NCBI GenBank assembly: GCA_003554665.1
Contig: PWGY01000293.1
Coordinates: forward strand, 1 to 5,998
Reading direction: 5' to 3'
DNA length: 5,998 bases
DNA from: Bacteroidales bacterium
Lineage (GTDB): Bacteria; Bacteroidota; Bacteroidia; Bacteroidales; UBA7960
The position numbers were made by a program, and so were the translations under genes. The notes beneath the pieces were generated by a model. It searched no databases. It was not told the origin of the DNA and saw only the letters and a program-made list of their open reading frames with translations. The stretch's first letter is position 1. Each line of letters opens with the position of its first letter. Below, one piece after another: positions 1-5,659 of this stretch.

Positions 1-54
1 CCCCATCAGTAATGTCAAAAGTGTTAAAGCAAAAAAATAACCGCGCTTTTTCAT
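1..54 (-). CDS. 5' end of an exported protein (signal peptide only), runs off left edge
   Basis: Reading the minus strand from an ATG at 54-52 gives MKKRGYFFALTLLTLLMG with no stop before the window edge. This is a typical Sec signal: a positively charged start (KKR) followed by a hydrophobic core (YFFALTLLTLLMG). A Gly at the window edge would suit either a signal peptidase I site or a lipobox just before a Cys, but the deciding residues lie outside the window. No clear Shine-Dalgarno sequence is visible upstream, which is usual in Bacteroidota. The gene is divergent from the hydrolase at 364-3258 and shares its upstream region. The mature protein is not visible, so no function can be given. 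Confidence 0.6.
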   Translation of the reverse strand, partial: MKKRGYFFALTLLTLLMG

Positions 55-185
55 CAGAGTAGTATTTGGTTGGTGTAACAATAAATTGCTTTGTTGTATT
101 TCATGCTCAGTAAGCCTGCCCCATCAGTTTCCGGCGCTGTTTTTCCGGAACCGGGACCACTTGCCGGCAAACTGCTGCCGCAGTT

Positions 186-260
186 TTCCGCCAGACAACT
201 CCAGAATTCCGTCAGACAGGCCCGGGGTTTCCATCAGACGGATCCGTCTTTTCGTCAGAC
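186..260 (+). repeat. Four TTCCGTCAGAC-like units at 21-22 nt pitch
   Basis: Four 11-nt units are visible: TTCCGCCAGAC (186-196), TTCCGTCAGAC (207-217), TTCCATCAGAC (229-239) and TTTCGTCAGAC (250-260). Start-to-start distances are 21, 22 and 21 nt, about two helical turns, so all units would present the same DNA face. Each departs from the consensus by at most one base. The spacers (10-11 nt) are not alike. The arrangement resembles an array of binding sites for a dimeric or cooperative regulator, but it could also be remnant tandem duplication. It is too short and irregular to be CRISPR. Confidence 0.5.
236..249. promoter_or_regulatory. Perfect 14-bp palindrome, operator candidate
   Basis: AGACGGATCCGTCT reads the same on both strands and overlaps the third unit of the short repeat array. 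It sits between two divergent genes, about 115 bases upstream of the first possible hydrolase start, a reasonable location for an operator. No binding protein can be named. A chance palindrome cannot be excluded. Confidence 0.3.
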
Positions 261-363
261 GGGCCCGATTCGGTTACACTGCAACCCGGACGCCCTGCTT
301 ACAGCCCCGTGGGTGCAAATGTCTGAAAAAGTTGCGTTATTTATCTGACAAAACCCTATATTT

Positions 364-3258
364 ATGGATGAATTACAGTTTATTACGAACAGTTTTCATC
401 CCAAAAGCACCTTCCCCATGCTACAAGCACATCCCATCACCCTCTGTCTTTCAGCCATCTTCAGTGTTATCATTCTGACTTCCCCCTTGCCCGATGAAAG
501 CGCAAAAACATTCCTGCCTGGCAAGACAGGGGCAACAATGCTACCCGCTGATAGAGTACCCACGACCTCAGCCAGTGAAACACACTTGCCCTGCGAGATT
601 GAGGCGACCATACTGCCCGCTGCTGAAGCACCCATGACCTCAGCCACTGGAGCACCCGTGCAGGCACTGAGCGAAAACCCGGTGCAGGCGCCGTCCGAAA
701 ACCCCATCCCACCATCCATACAGGACACCATTCGGCCCGGCACATGGCTCACGGTGGGGCTGTTTCCCACCGGCGCCCGCGAATCGTCTACCGATCCCTT
801 GCATGAGCATGGCGGTTTTATGGGCATTGCGCCCGAAGCGGGCATGGAGCATCACTCTTTCCTGGGCACCCACGGCAAGGTGAGCTGGATACAAACCACC
901 ATGGAGGAAGCCGGAAGCATCCGCATTGAACACCCCGATTCCGAGCCGTCCTGGGAAGACTGGCAAAACTACAAAGGCCGCACCTTCACCAGGGGAAGCA
1001 ATTATGCCTGGACAACCATTGAAATGGAGGAACCCGCGCGTGCACTGGTGCTGGCCGGAGGCGTGGGCAGCTTCCGCATCAACGACCAGCAGTACGGGGG
1101 CGACTTCTACAATGAAGGCCACCTGAAAATTCCGGTGAAGCTTGAAGCCGGCACCAATAAGATACTCCTGCGCATCAGCGGGAGCCCGGACTCCCGGGCG
1201 TCATTCTCCCTTATTCCGGTTCAGAACGATATTCAGGCGATCACCGAAAACATGACCGACCCCCACCTGGTGCGCGGCCACGATTATGATACACTGCACC
1301 TGGGCCTCCCTGTGGCCAACCATACCAACCAATGGAAAAATGACGTAGAAGTGGATATCTTTTTCACTGACCCGGCGGGCAACAATCACCGGGTTTCAGA
1401 AAAACAACTCCCGCCCCTTGGGCCCATGGCATTTCAGCAATCCGCCCACCGGCTCAACATGCACCCCCTGCAATGGGATGCATTGAACGATGCAGAAACG
1501 CTTCCCCTGGAAATCCTTGTCCGCAAAGGCAACCAGGAGCATCTTTATCAAAGTCACCTGGAGATTATGGACCCCGGTGAACCCTTCAATGTTACTTTTC
1601 TGGATTCGGACAATTCCGTGCAGTTCTACAGCGCATTTCCTCCGGCCGAAATGGATCCGGACAAATCTTCCCCGGCCATCTTCACCCTCCACGGAGCCGG
1701 GGTAGACGCCACCGGATCCAACGGCTATACACAGAAAGACTGGTGCTGGATCATCGCCCCGACCAACCGGGGCCGTTTCGGGTTTGACTGGGAAAAGCAG
1801 GGAAAGGTCAATGCCCTGAACTCCCTTGACCATGCCATAGAGACTTTCGGGCTGGATGCCTCCCGCATATACCTGAGCGGACACTCCATGGGCGGGCACG
1901 GAAGCTGGGTGCTCTCCACTTCCCACCCGCACCTGTTTGCAGCGGTGGGTCCCAGTGCCGGCTGGACCTCCTTCGACATTTACACCCCCTTTGTTTCCCG
2001 TATGGATCACCTGACAGGCAGTCCGGCCAACCTGCAGCTGCTCTATTCGGTGCTGCAACCCACGCGCACCCTTTCCCTGGTGGAGAACCTGCAAAACACC
2101 CCGGTGTACATCCTTCACGGTGCAGACGACAGAAGTGTGCCTCCGGATCACCCCAGGATGTTCTACCAGCGTCTCTCTCAACTTGGCTACGATGTGACTT
2201 ACAATGAAGTGCCCGGCAAGGGTCACTGGTGGGGCTTTGATGACACCGACGGGGCCGATTGCGTGAACCATGCCGGCCTCATGGATTTTTTCCGCGGGAA
2301 ACAAAAAGACCCGTCGACCAAAAACCACATCAGGTTCAGAACAGCCGGCCTGGCCGAAAGCCACCGGGCCTATTGGGTTTCTGTGCTGCAGCGGATCAAT
2401 TTTGTGGATGACTCCCGCGTACGCGCCGACGTGAAACCCGGTGAAAACGGTCATACGGTACACATCGAAACCTTCAATGTACGCCGGCTGGAAGTTCACC
2501 TTAATGAGGCACCCTTTGATGTGGAAAACACCACCCTGCTGCTCAACGGCAGGGAGAAAGTGCTGCGCGAGCAGGACAGCATGGTCTTTGACCTGGAACC
2601 CATCGGAATCCCCCCGACCGAGCCCATTCCCGAACACATCAAGTATCCGGAGCAGGCAGGCACCATCAAACAGGTGTTCTACGAACCTTTTGCCCTGATT
2701 TATGCTACCCTCGGCGGGGATGAATGGGAGAAACAGACCTACGGCCAGGCCCGCAATCTGGCCCGGAGCTGGTACTACAGGGGCAACGGCCGCACCGTAA
2801 TCATTCCCGACACCCTTGTGGATGCAGACACTGAAGAGAACTACAACCTGATCCTTTTTGGCAGCCCTGTTACCAATGCCTATTACGGAAAGGTCAATAA
2901 AGATTTGCCTGTTACCCTCTACCCCGACAGTGTGGTACTTGGCGAATTGCATCCAAAAGACTCCTTTGCCGTGGGACGCCACCGGGAGGTTTACACGGAA
3001 GATCTGGCGGTAAAATTCATTCATCCGAACCCCCGCAACCCGGACCGGCTCATTCAGGTGAACGGGGGAGCCAGCCTGTCATCACAGGCCCTGTCTGTAA
3101 AGCCCGCCATGATCTCTTCGGCCGACGGCCTCCCCGACTACCTGGTATTCGATGAGCGCATCCTGGAAAAAGGTTTTGCCGCCCTGATACAGGCCGGCTT
3201 TTTCAACAACTTCTGGCGATACGACCCGAAGCATGCACTGATTCAACCCAGCTGGTAG
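364..3258 (+). CDS. Secreted prolyl oligopeptidase/esterase-type alpha/beta-hydrolase, multidomain
   Basis: The product is a 964-residue exported serine hydrolase, probably acting in the periplasm or outside the cell on esters or peptides; the substrate is not evident. Residues below count from 364. The ATG at 418 (residue 19) is a likely real start, because it places the hydrophobic signal segment (ITLCLSAIFSVIILTS, about 25-40) close to the N-terminus. A Pro/Ala/Thr-rich repetitive linker follows (about 56-118), then a beta-rich region (about 120-320) resembling galactose-binding-like folds. The hydrolase domain spans about 405-650. It shows HGAG (443-446, probable oxyanion hole), GHSMGG with nucleophile Ser508, HGADDRSVP with Asp589 and GKGHWW with His621, a complete catalytic triad. 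Residues about 656-964 form a further region with no recognised motif; similar long hydrolases occur in Bacteroidota and Planctomycetota. The family call is firm, but esterase versus peptidase is open. Confidence 0.85.
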   Translation: MDELQFITNSFHPKSTFPMLQAHPITLCLSAIFSVIILTSPLPDESAKTFLPGKTGATMLPADRVPTTSASETHLPCEIEATILPAAEAPMTSATGAPVQALSENPVQAPSENPIPPSIQDTIRPGTWLTVGLFPTGARESSTDPLHEHGGFMGIAPEAGMEHHSFLGTHGKVSWIQTTMEEAGSIRIEHPDSEPSWEDWQNYKGRTFTRGSNYAWTTIEMEEPARALVLAGGVGSFRINDQQYGGDFYNEGHLKIPVKLEAGTNKILLRISGSPDSRASFSLIPVQNDIQAITENMTDPHLVRGHDYDTLHLGLPVANHTNQWKNDVEVDIFFTDPAGNNHRVSEKQLPPLGPMAFQQSAHRLNMHPLQWDALNDAETLPLEILVRKGNQEHLYQSHLEIMDPGEPFNVTFLDSDNSVQFYSAFPPAEMDPDKSSPAIFTLHGAGVDATGSNGYTQKDWCWIIAPTNRGRFGFDWEKQGKVNALNSLDHAIETFGLDASRIYLSGHSMGGHGSWVLSTSHPHLFAAVGPSAGWTSFDIYTPFVSRMDHLTGSPANLQLLYSVLQPTRTLSLVENLQNTPVYILHGADDRSVPPDHPRMFYQRLSQLGYDVTYNEVPGKGHWWGFDDTDGADCVNHAGLMDFFRGKQKDPSTKNHIRFRTAGLAESHRAYWVSVLQRINFVDDSRVRADVKPGENGHTVHIETFNVRRLEVHLNEAPFDVENTTLLLNGREKVLREQDSMVFDLEPIGIPPTEPIPEHIKYPEQAGTIKQVFYEPFALIYATLGGDEWEKQTYGQARNLARSWYYRGNGRTVIIPDTLVDADTEENYNLILFGSPVTNAYYGKVNKDLPVTLYPDSVVLGELHPKDSFAVGRHREVYTEDLAVKFIHPNPRNPDRLIQVNGGASLSSQALSVKPAMISSADGLPDYLVFDERILEKGFAALIQAGFFNNFWRYDPKHALIQPSW
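529..702 (+). repeat. In-frame degenerate tandem repeats in the hydrolase linker
   Basis: Two 72-nt units (529-600 and 601-672) encode 24-residue blocks, residues 56-79 and 80-103. They align as (G/E)AT(M/I)LPA...P.TSA, with the same residue at nine of the first sixteen positions. The end of the second block overlaps an 8-residue repeat, PVQALSEN then PVQAPSEN (98-113, bases 655-702), followed by PIPPS. The blocks lie between the signal peptide and the first folded region. They look like a flexible spacer that grew by tandem duplication and has since diverged. Confidence 0.65.
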
Positions 3259-3267
3259 TTGTTGTTC

Positions 3268-3354
3268 GGGGCTGGCGCCCCTCACAGTTAGTCGGCGCTT
3301 CGCGCCTCCGGTTAACGGGTGCTTCGCACCCTTGGTTGGTCGTGGCTTCGCCAC
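3268..3354 (+). repeat. Array of four short hairpins at about 25-nt pitch
   Basis: Four perfect stem-loops follow one another: GGGGC-TGGC-GCCCC (3268-3281), GGCGC-TTC-GCGCC (3294-3306), GGGTGC-TTC-GCACCC (3317-3331) and GTGGC-TTC-GCCAC (3342-3354). Gaps are 12, 10 and 10 nt and start distances are 26, 23 and 25 nt. The last three share a GCTTCGC core while their outer stem bases differ in a paired manner. The array begins ten bases after the hydrolase stop codon, so it may protect the 3' end of that mRNA or end transcription. There is no T-run after any hairpin, so a classic intrinsic terminator is not supported. Confidence 0.75.
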
Positions 3355-3471
3355 TCCGGTTGTTGGTTCTCATGGGCTGTGTAATGGGGAAGCTGCCTGT
3401 AGGCTGGTATAAAACCTAGGCGGTTGTTGGTTGGTTCGGGGCCATGGGATGGTGGGTATAGCCCATAAACC

Positions 3472-3485
3472 GTGGTCGGAGCCAC
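3472..3485 (+). repeat. Degenerate GTGG-type hairpin
   Basis: GTGGT-CGGA-GCCAC forms a five-pair stem if one G-T wobble is allowed. It resembles a decayed copy of the GTGGC-TTC-GCCAC hairpin at 3342-3354, with an altered loop. It lies between two direct copies of the GTTGTTGGTTGG module (3423-3444 and 3489-3510), so it seems to be part of the same repeat family. Confidence 0.4.
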
Positions 3486-3552
3486 CTAGTTGTTGGTTGG
3501 GTCGGGGCCAGGGGGTGGAGAAGCTGCCTGTGTTCCGGGAAACTGGTGGAGT

Positions 3553-3611
3553 GGTTGTTAATTGTTGGTTTTCCATACACCTTAGCCCATGGAAACCAAC
3601 AACTAACAACC
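3553..3611. repeat. Central long inverted repeat (23-24 nt arms)
   Basis: The arm at 3553-3576 pairs with 3589-3611, with one A-C mismatch and one single-base bulge, around a 12-nt loop (3577-3588). The arms are made of the GGTTGTT-type module that recurs through the mosaic, ending in CCAT/ATGG. On the minus strand the mismatch becomes a G-U pair, so an RNA from that strand would pair slightly better. It sits near the middle of the mosaic, where the dominant module orientation switches from plus to minus. It may be the junction where two repeat arrays met head to head. Confidence 0.75.
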
Positions 3612-3675
3612 TGGCAGCCCCGTCCGGTGATTATGGACTAGCCTCACTACCCATGGCCCATGAGAACCATCAACC

Positions 3676-3693
3676 GTGAGGGGCGCCAGCCCC
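3676..3693 (-). repeat. Inverted copy of the GGGGC-TGGC-GCCCC hairpin
   Basis: Positions 3680-3693 read GGGGC-GCCA-GCCCC on the plus strand, the exact reverse complement of the hairpin at 3268-3281, with the flanking CTCAC also kept (as GTGAG). It is followed at once by a reverse-complement copy of the GGTTGTTGGTTGGTT module (3690-3709), so the junction of module and hairpin is the same as on the left side, though in the opposite orientation. Confidence 0.7.
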
Positions 3694-3771
3694 GAACCAA
3701 CCAACAACCTCCTGAGCCGTTTTCAGACTCCAGGCAGCTTTCCCAATCCATGGCCCATGAGAACCAACAAT

Positions 3772-3813
3772 GGAGGCGCGTCAGCGCCGACTAACCGGAG
3801 TGGCGAAGCCACG
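3772..3813 (-). repeat. Inverted two-hairpin unit at the right edge of the mosaic
   Basis: Two hairpins lie here: GGCGC-GTCA-GCGCC (3775-3788) and GTGGC-GAA-GCCAC (3800-3812), 11 nt apart. They are reverse-complement copies of the left-side hairpins at 3294-3306 and 3342-3354. The middle hairpin of the left array (GGGTGC...) is missing here and the order is changed. The first hairpin keeps its five-pair stem but has a four-base loop instead of TTC. An AT-rich stretch follows, marking a sharp right boundary of the mosaic. Confidence 0.7.
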
Positions 3814-3820
3814 ATAATTA

Positions 3821-3854
3821 TTTGTGAGATTTTTGGATTATATTATTATATTGC
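3821..3854 (+). promoter_or_regulatory. Possible Bacteroidota-type promoter for the efflux operon
   Basis: After the GC-rich mosaic the sequence becomes AT-rich (about 3814-3862). A TTTG at 3821-3824 could serve as the -33 element and TATATTGC at 3847-3854 as a poor match to the -7 consensus TAnnTTTG, with centres 28 nt apart. GATTTTTG at 3828-3835 is a closer -7 match but lacks a well-placed -33 partner. The location fits an operon beginning at 3879; exact elements are uncertain. Confidence 0.3.
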
Positions 3855-3868
3855 ACCATTAACTGAAC

Positions 3869-3874
3869 AAAGGA
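3869..3874 (+). promoter_or_regulatory. Shine-Dalgarno-like AAAGGA before the lipoprotein start
   Basis: AAAGGA ends four bases before the ATG at 3879. It supports this start and is the clearest ribosome-binding-like sequence in the window, although the spacing is short. Confidence 0.4.
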
Positions 3875-3878
3875 CGCC

Positions 3879-4352
3879 ATGAATACCCGGCTGTTACCAA
3901 TCCTTCTGACCATAACCGGCCTGCTGACAGGGATATCTTGTGATGAGGGTGACAGCATCCCGGATTTTTCCGGCCAATGGAAATATGATAAGGCGTCTCC
4001 CCCCGAAGAAGTCGACAGTTGTTACGTGGGTAGCTGGATGTGGATTTACGAAAACCGTGAAATTACCGTTTATGATGCCTGCGAAGACACTTATTCGGAT
4101 GGAGAGTGGGAGTCCCGGGCAATGAATTTTACCGTATGGTTTGACGATTATGATTTTGATGATTTTCAGGGAAAGATCCTGTCACTGGGCGACAGCGTCA
4201 TGGTAATGGAAACAGCCATGTTCGGCACCCTGACAAGAGTACGCTTCATAAGACCAGGCGAGCCTTTGGATACAGCATCAGGCAAGCCTTCGGATGCAGC
4301 GTATAACCTGCAGGGCAATCAGTCAGGTTCGGCAAAATTCAGGGATCCATGA
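3879..4352 (+). CDS. Small lipoprotein, lipocalin-like start, first gene of efflux operon
   Basis: The product is 157 residues. It starts with a short hydrophobic signal (LLPILLTITGLLTGIS) and a lipobox-like GISC, giving a predicted lipidated Cys21 followed by DEGD. Acidic residues after the lipid Cys occur in exported surface lipoproteins of Bacteroidota, so outer-surface display is possible but inferred. The mature part opens with DFSGQWKYD (29-37), which resembles the first strand of lipocalin-like domains, and alternates beta-like stretches rich in Trp, Tyr and Asp. Cys48 and Cys68 could form a disulfide. The tail (about 131-157) is polar and probably disordered. The stop overlaps the next gene's start by ATGA (4349-4352), implying translational coupling with the TolC-like channel. 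The family is not recognised; an accessory or sensing role for the pump is a guess. Confidence 0.75.
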   Translation: MNTRLLPILLTITGLLTGISCDEGDSIPDFSGQWKYDKASPPEEVDSCYVGSWMWIYENREITVYDACEDTYSDGEWESRAMNFTVWFDDYDFDDFQGKILSLGDSVMVMETAMFGTLTRVRFIRPGEPLDTASGKPSDAAYNLQGNQSGSAKFRDP

Positions 4353-5659
4353 ACAATAAAATTTATAGCTGTTCTTTTTTGCTCGCCGTCCTTTTGCTGA
4401 TCACAGGTCCGGACGGGAAGCAGGCACTTCTGGCACAAAGCACGATCAGCCTGTCGGAGTGCCGCGAAGCGGCACGCAGCAGCCACTCCTTCGGCAAACA
4501 GATGGAGCTCCTGGAATCCGCGGGCAGAGCCGGACAGGACGTGCTCCGTAAGCTGATCACCCCGGAAATAAGCGGGTTTGCCATTGCCTCCTACCAATCT
4601 GATGTAACCCGTTTTTTGGCCGAGGACGGTTTCGCCGCGGACTTCTCGCCCATGGTAAAAGACCAGTATAGAACCGGGATCTATGCCCGGCAGCAAATCT
4701 ATGACGGCGGCGTGTACCAGCAGCGAAGTGCATTGGCAGAAACAGAAAAAAACCTTAAGGAAGCAAGCTTTGAGCGACAGCAAAGAATGATTGAGAACGG
4801 GGTGGATGAGCTTTTCCTTCAGGCCATTCTTCTGAATAAAGGGCACCAGATCCTTTTTAACCAGAAAGACATCCTCAAAAACCGGCAAAAGCAACTGGAG
4901 GCTTTATACGAAGAAGGGAAAGTGTTCAGGGTGGAGCTGCTGGAAGCGGAAGCTGCACTGATCAGGATTGGATCTGAAATCAAGGAGCTGCAGGCCAGTG
5001 AAAAAAAAGTACGGGCCATGTTATCCACCCTCACCGGCATTCCGGTGAACCCTGAAGATTCTCTGATTCTGCCTGAAACGGAGGAAAACAACACCCGGAA
5101 AGAAGACCCTCTTTTCAGACAACTCCGGCTGGAGATGGAAAGAAGCACGTTATCCGAAAAACTCTCGCGTTCAGCAGCCATGCCCAACATCCAGGCCGCA
5201 GGATCAGCCGGATATGCCCGCCCGGGGCTCAATCTTTTTTCCAGCGACTTCGACACCTACTGGATTGTAGGTCTCTCCGTGAGCATACCGATTACGGACT
5301 GGCGCGATCACAGGAAAAAATCCAGGCTCTTTGCTATTGAAAGAGACCAGCTCGGGATCCGTTACGACAACATGCGCCGCGAAGAAGAGCTGCTGCTGCG
5401 CGAACTGGAGGGGGAAATCAGGAAATACAAGCAACTGATACAAGAGGATGAAAAGTTGATTGAAACAAACAAGCAGATCAGGGAAGAATATGAAGCGATG
5501 CATGATCAAGGGGTTGCCTCTATGACTGACCTGCTGCAGGCGCTTTCAGAGGAGTCGGGTGCAAAACTCAGAAAGGCTGGTCACCAGATCGAAAAAATCA
5601 GGCTCTCCCTGCAGCGCAACAATGCCATCATCCGCGAACCTAAGTATGATAACCCATGA
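4349..5659 (+). CDS. TolC-family outer membrane channel protein
   Basis: This 436-residue protein is the outer-membrane exit duct of a tripartite efflux or type I-like export system. It has a signal peptide (hydrophobic FLLAVLLLITG, probable cleavage after ALLA at residue 29). The family's two-fold repeat is visible: SLSECREAA (34-42) opens the first half, followed by long helices and the turn STLTGIPVNPED (about 227-238). In the second half, GLNLFSSDFDTYWIVGLSVSIPITDW resembles the barrel strand and helix start typical of the family (split here only for description), and the sequence ends with long charged helices including DQGVASMTDLLQA. Length is in the usual range. It overlaps the lipoprotein upstream and the fusion protein downstream by 4 bases each, so all three are probably co-translated. 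Substrate is unknown. Confidence 0.9.
   Translation: MNNKIYSCSFLLAVLLLITGPDGKQALLAQSTISLSECREAARSSHSFGKQMELLESAGRAGQDVLRKLITPEISGFAIASYQSDVTRFLAEDGFAADFSPMVKDQYRTGIYARQQIYDGGVYQQRSALAETEKNLKEASFERQQRMIENGVDELFLQAILLNKGHQILFNQKDILKNRQKQLEALYEEGKVFRVELLEAEAALIRIGSEIKELQASEKKVRAMLSTLTGIPVNPEDSLILPETEENNTRKEDPLFRQLRLEMERSTLSEKLSRSAAMPNIQAAGSAGYARPGLNLFSSDFDTYWIVGLSVSIPITDWRDHRKKSRLFAIERDQLGIRYDNMRREEELLLRELEGEIRKYKQLIQEDEKLIETNKQIREEYEAMHDQGVASMTDLLQALSEESGAKLRKAGHQIEKIRLSLQRNNAIIREPKYDNP

Larger units (their letters stand above)
55..363. promoter_or_regulatory. Divergent intergenic region, palindrome-rich, probable shared control region
   Basis: This 309-base stretch separates the minus-strand gene from the hydrolase and holds no convincing gene. 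Small ORFs read through it, but their products are low-complexity and lack recognisable domains. It contains several small symmetric sequences: TTCCGGAA (143-150), TTGCCGGCAA (161-170), a hairpin AAACTGC-TGCC-GCAGTTT (169-186) and a 14-bp palindrome (236-249). It also holds a four-unit short repeat (186-260). A possible Bacteroidota-type -7 element, TATATTTA (consensus TAnnTTTG), lies at 357-364, with a TTG near 332-334. If real, it would favour the later hydrolase start at 418. The promoter call is weak; the symmetric sequences are directly visible. Confidence 0.45.
3265..3813. repeat. Mosaic of direct and inverted short modules (REP/BIME-like), non-coding
   Basis: Nearly the whole 620-base gap between the hydrolase and the efflux operon is built from recurring modules. 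Exact inverted pairs are 3265-3285 with 3676-3696 (21 nt), 3341-3361 with 3793-3813 (21 nt), 3422-3441 with 3690-3709 (20 nt) and 3360-3377 with 3753-3770 (18 nt). A near-exact inverted pair is 3287-3308 with 3772-3794. Direct copies are 3423-3444 with 3489-3510 (21 of 22 bases), 3389-3400 with 3520-3531 (GAAGCTGCCTGT), and 3651-3669 with 3748-3766 (19 nt). Left-half modules run mostly on the plus strand and right-half modules on the minus strand, around a central inverted repeat. The order differs between halves, so this is not one simple palindrome. No transposase or coding sequence is seen. It could be a REP-like cluster, a non-autonomous mobile element or a structured RNA. Confidence 0.8.

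Noticed and set aside
186..260. CRISPR-like mini-array
   Set aside because: Units are 11 nt with 10-11 nt gaps, far below CRISPR repeat and spacer lengths.
86..478. Open frames at 86-478 and 91-348, plus strand
   Set aside because: Low-complexity, Arg/Pro/Ser-rich products without domain features; the first overlaps the hydrolase start in another frame, and the second reads through the short repeat array.
1396..3024. 542-codon open frame on the minus strand
   Set aside because: It lies wholly inside the hydrolase, which has a full catalytic triad and signal peptide. Its product shows no recognisable domain and looks like an antisense shadow caused by codon bias.
3268..3331. Classic rho-independent terminator after the hydrolase
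   Set aside because: The hairpins are GC-rich, but none is followed by a run of T.
3265..3813. CRISPR array
   Set aside because: Repeat units differ in length and orientation, spacing is irregular, and no cas gene is present.
3265..3813. Complete insertion sequence
   Set aside because: No transposase frame and no matching target-site duplication could be identified; inverted pairs are not nested as terminal repeats.
3370..3882. Small open frames at 3370-3609 (-), 3431-3679 (+) and 3676-3882 (+)
   Set aside because: They are translations of the repeat modules in both orientations (recurring TNNQ/NQQ-like and HGP-type strings), with no signal, domain or credible ribosome site.
4319..4894. 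191-codon minus-strand open frame
   Set aside because: Antisense shadow of the TolC-family gene, with no independent start context or domain.
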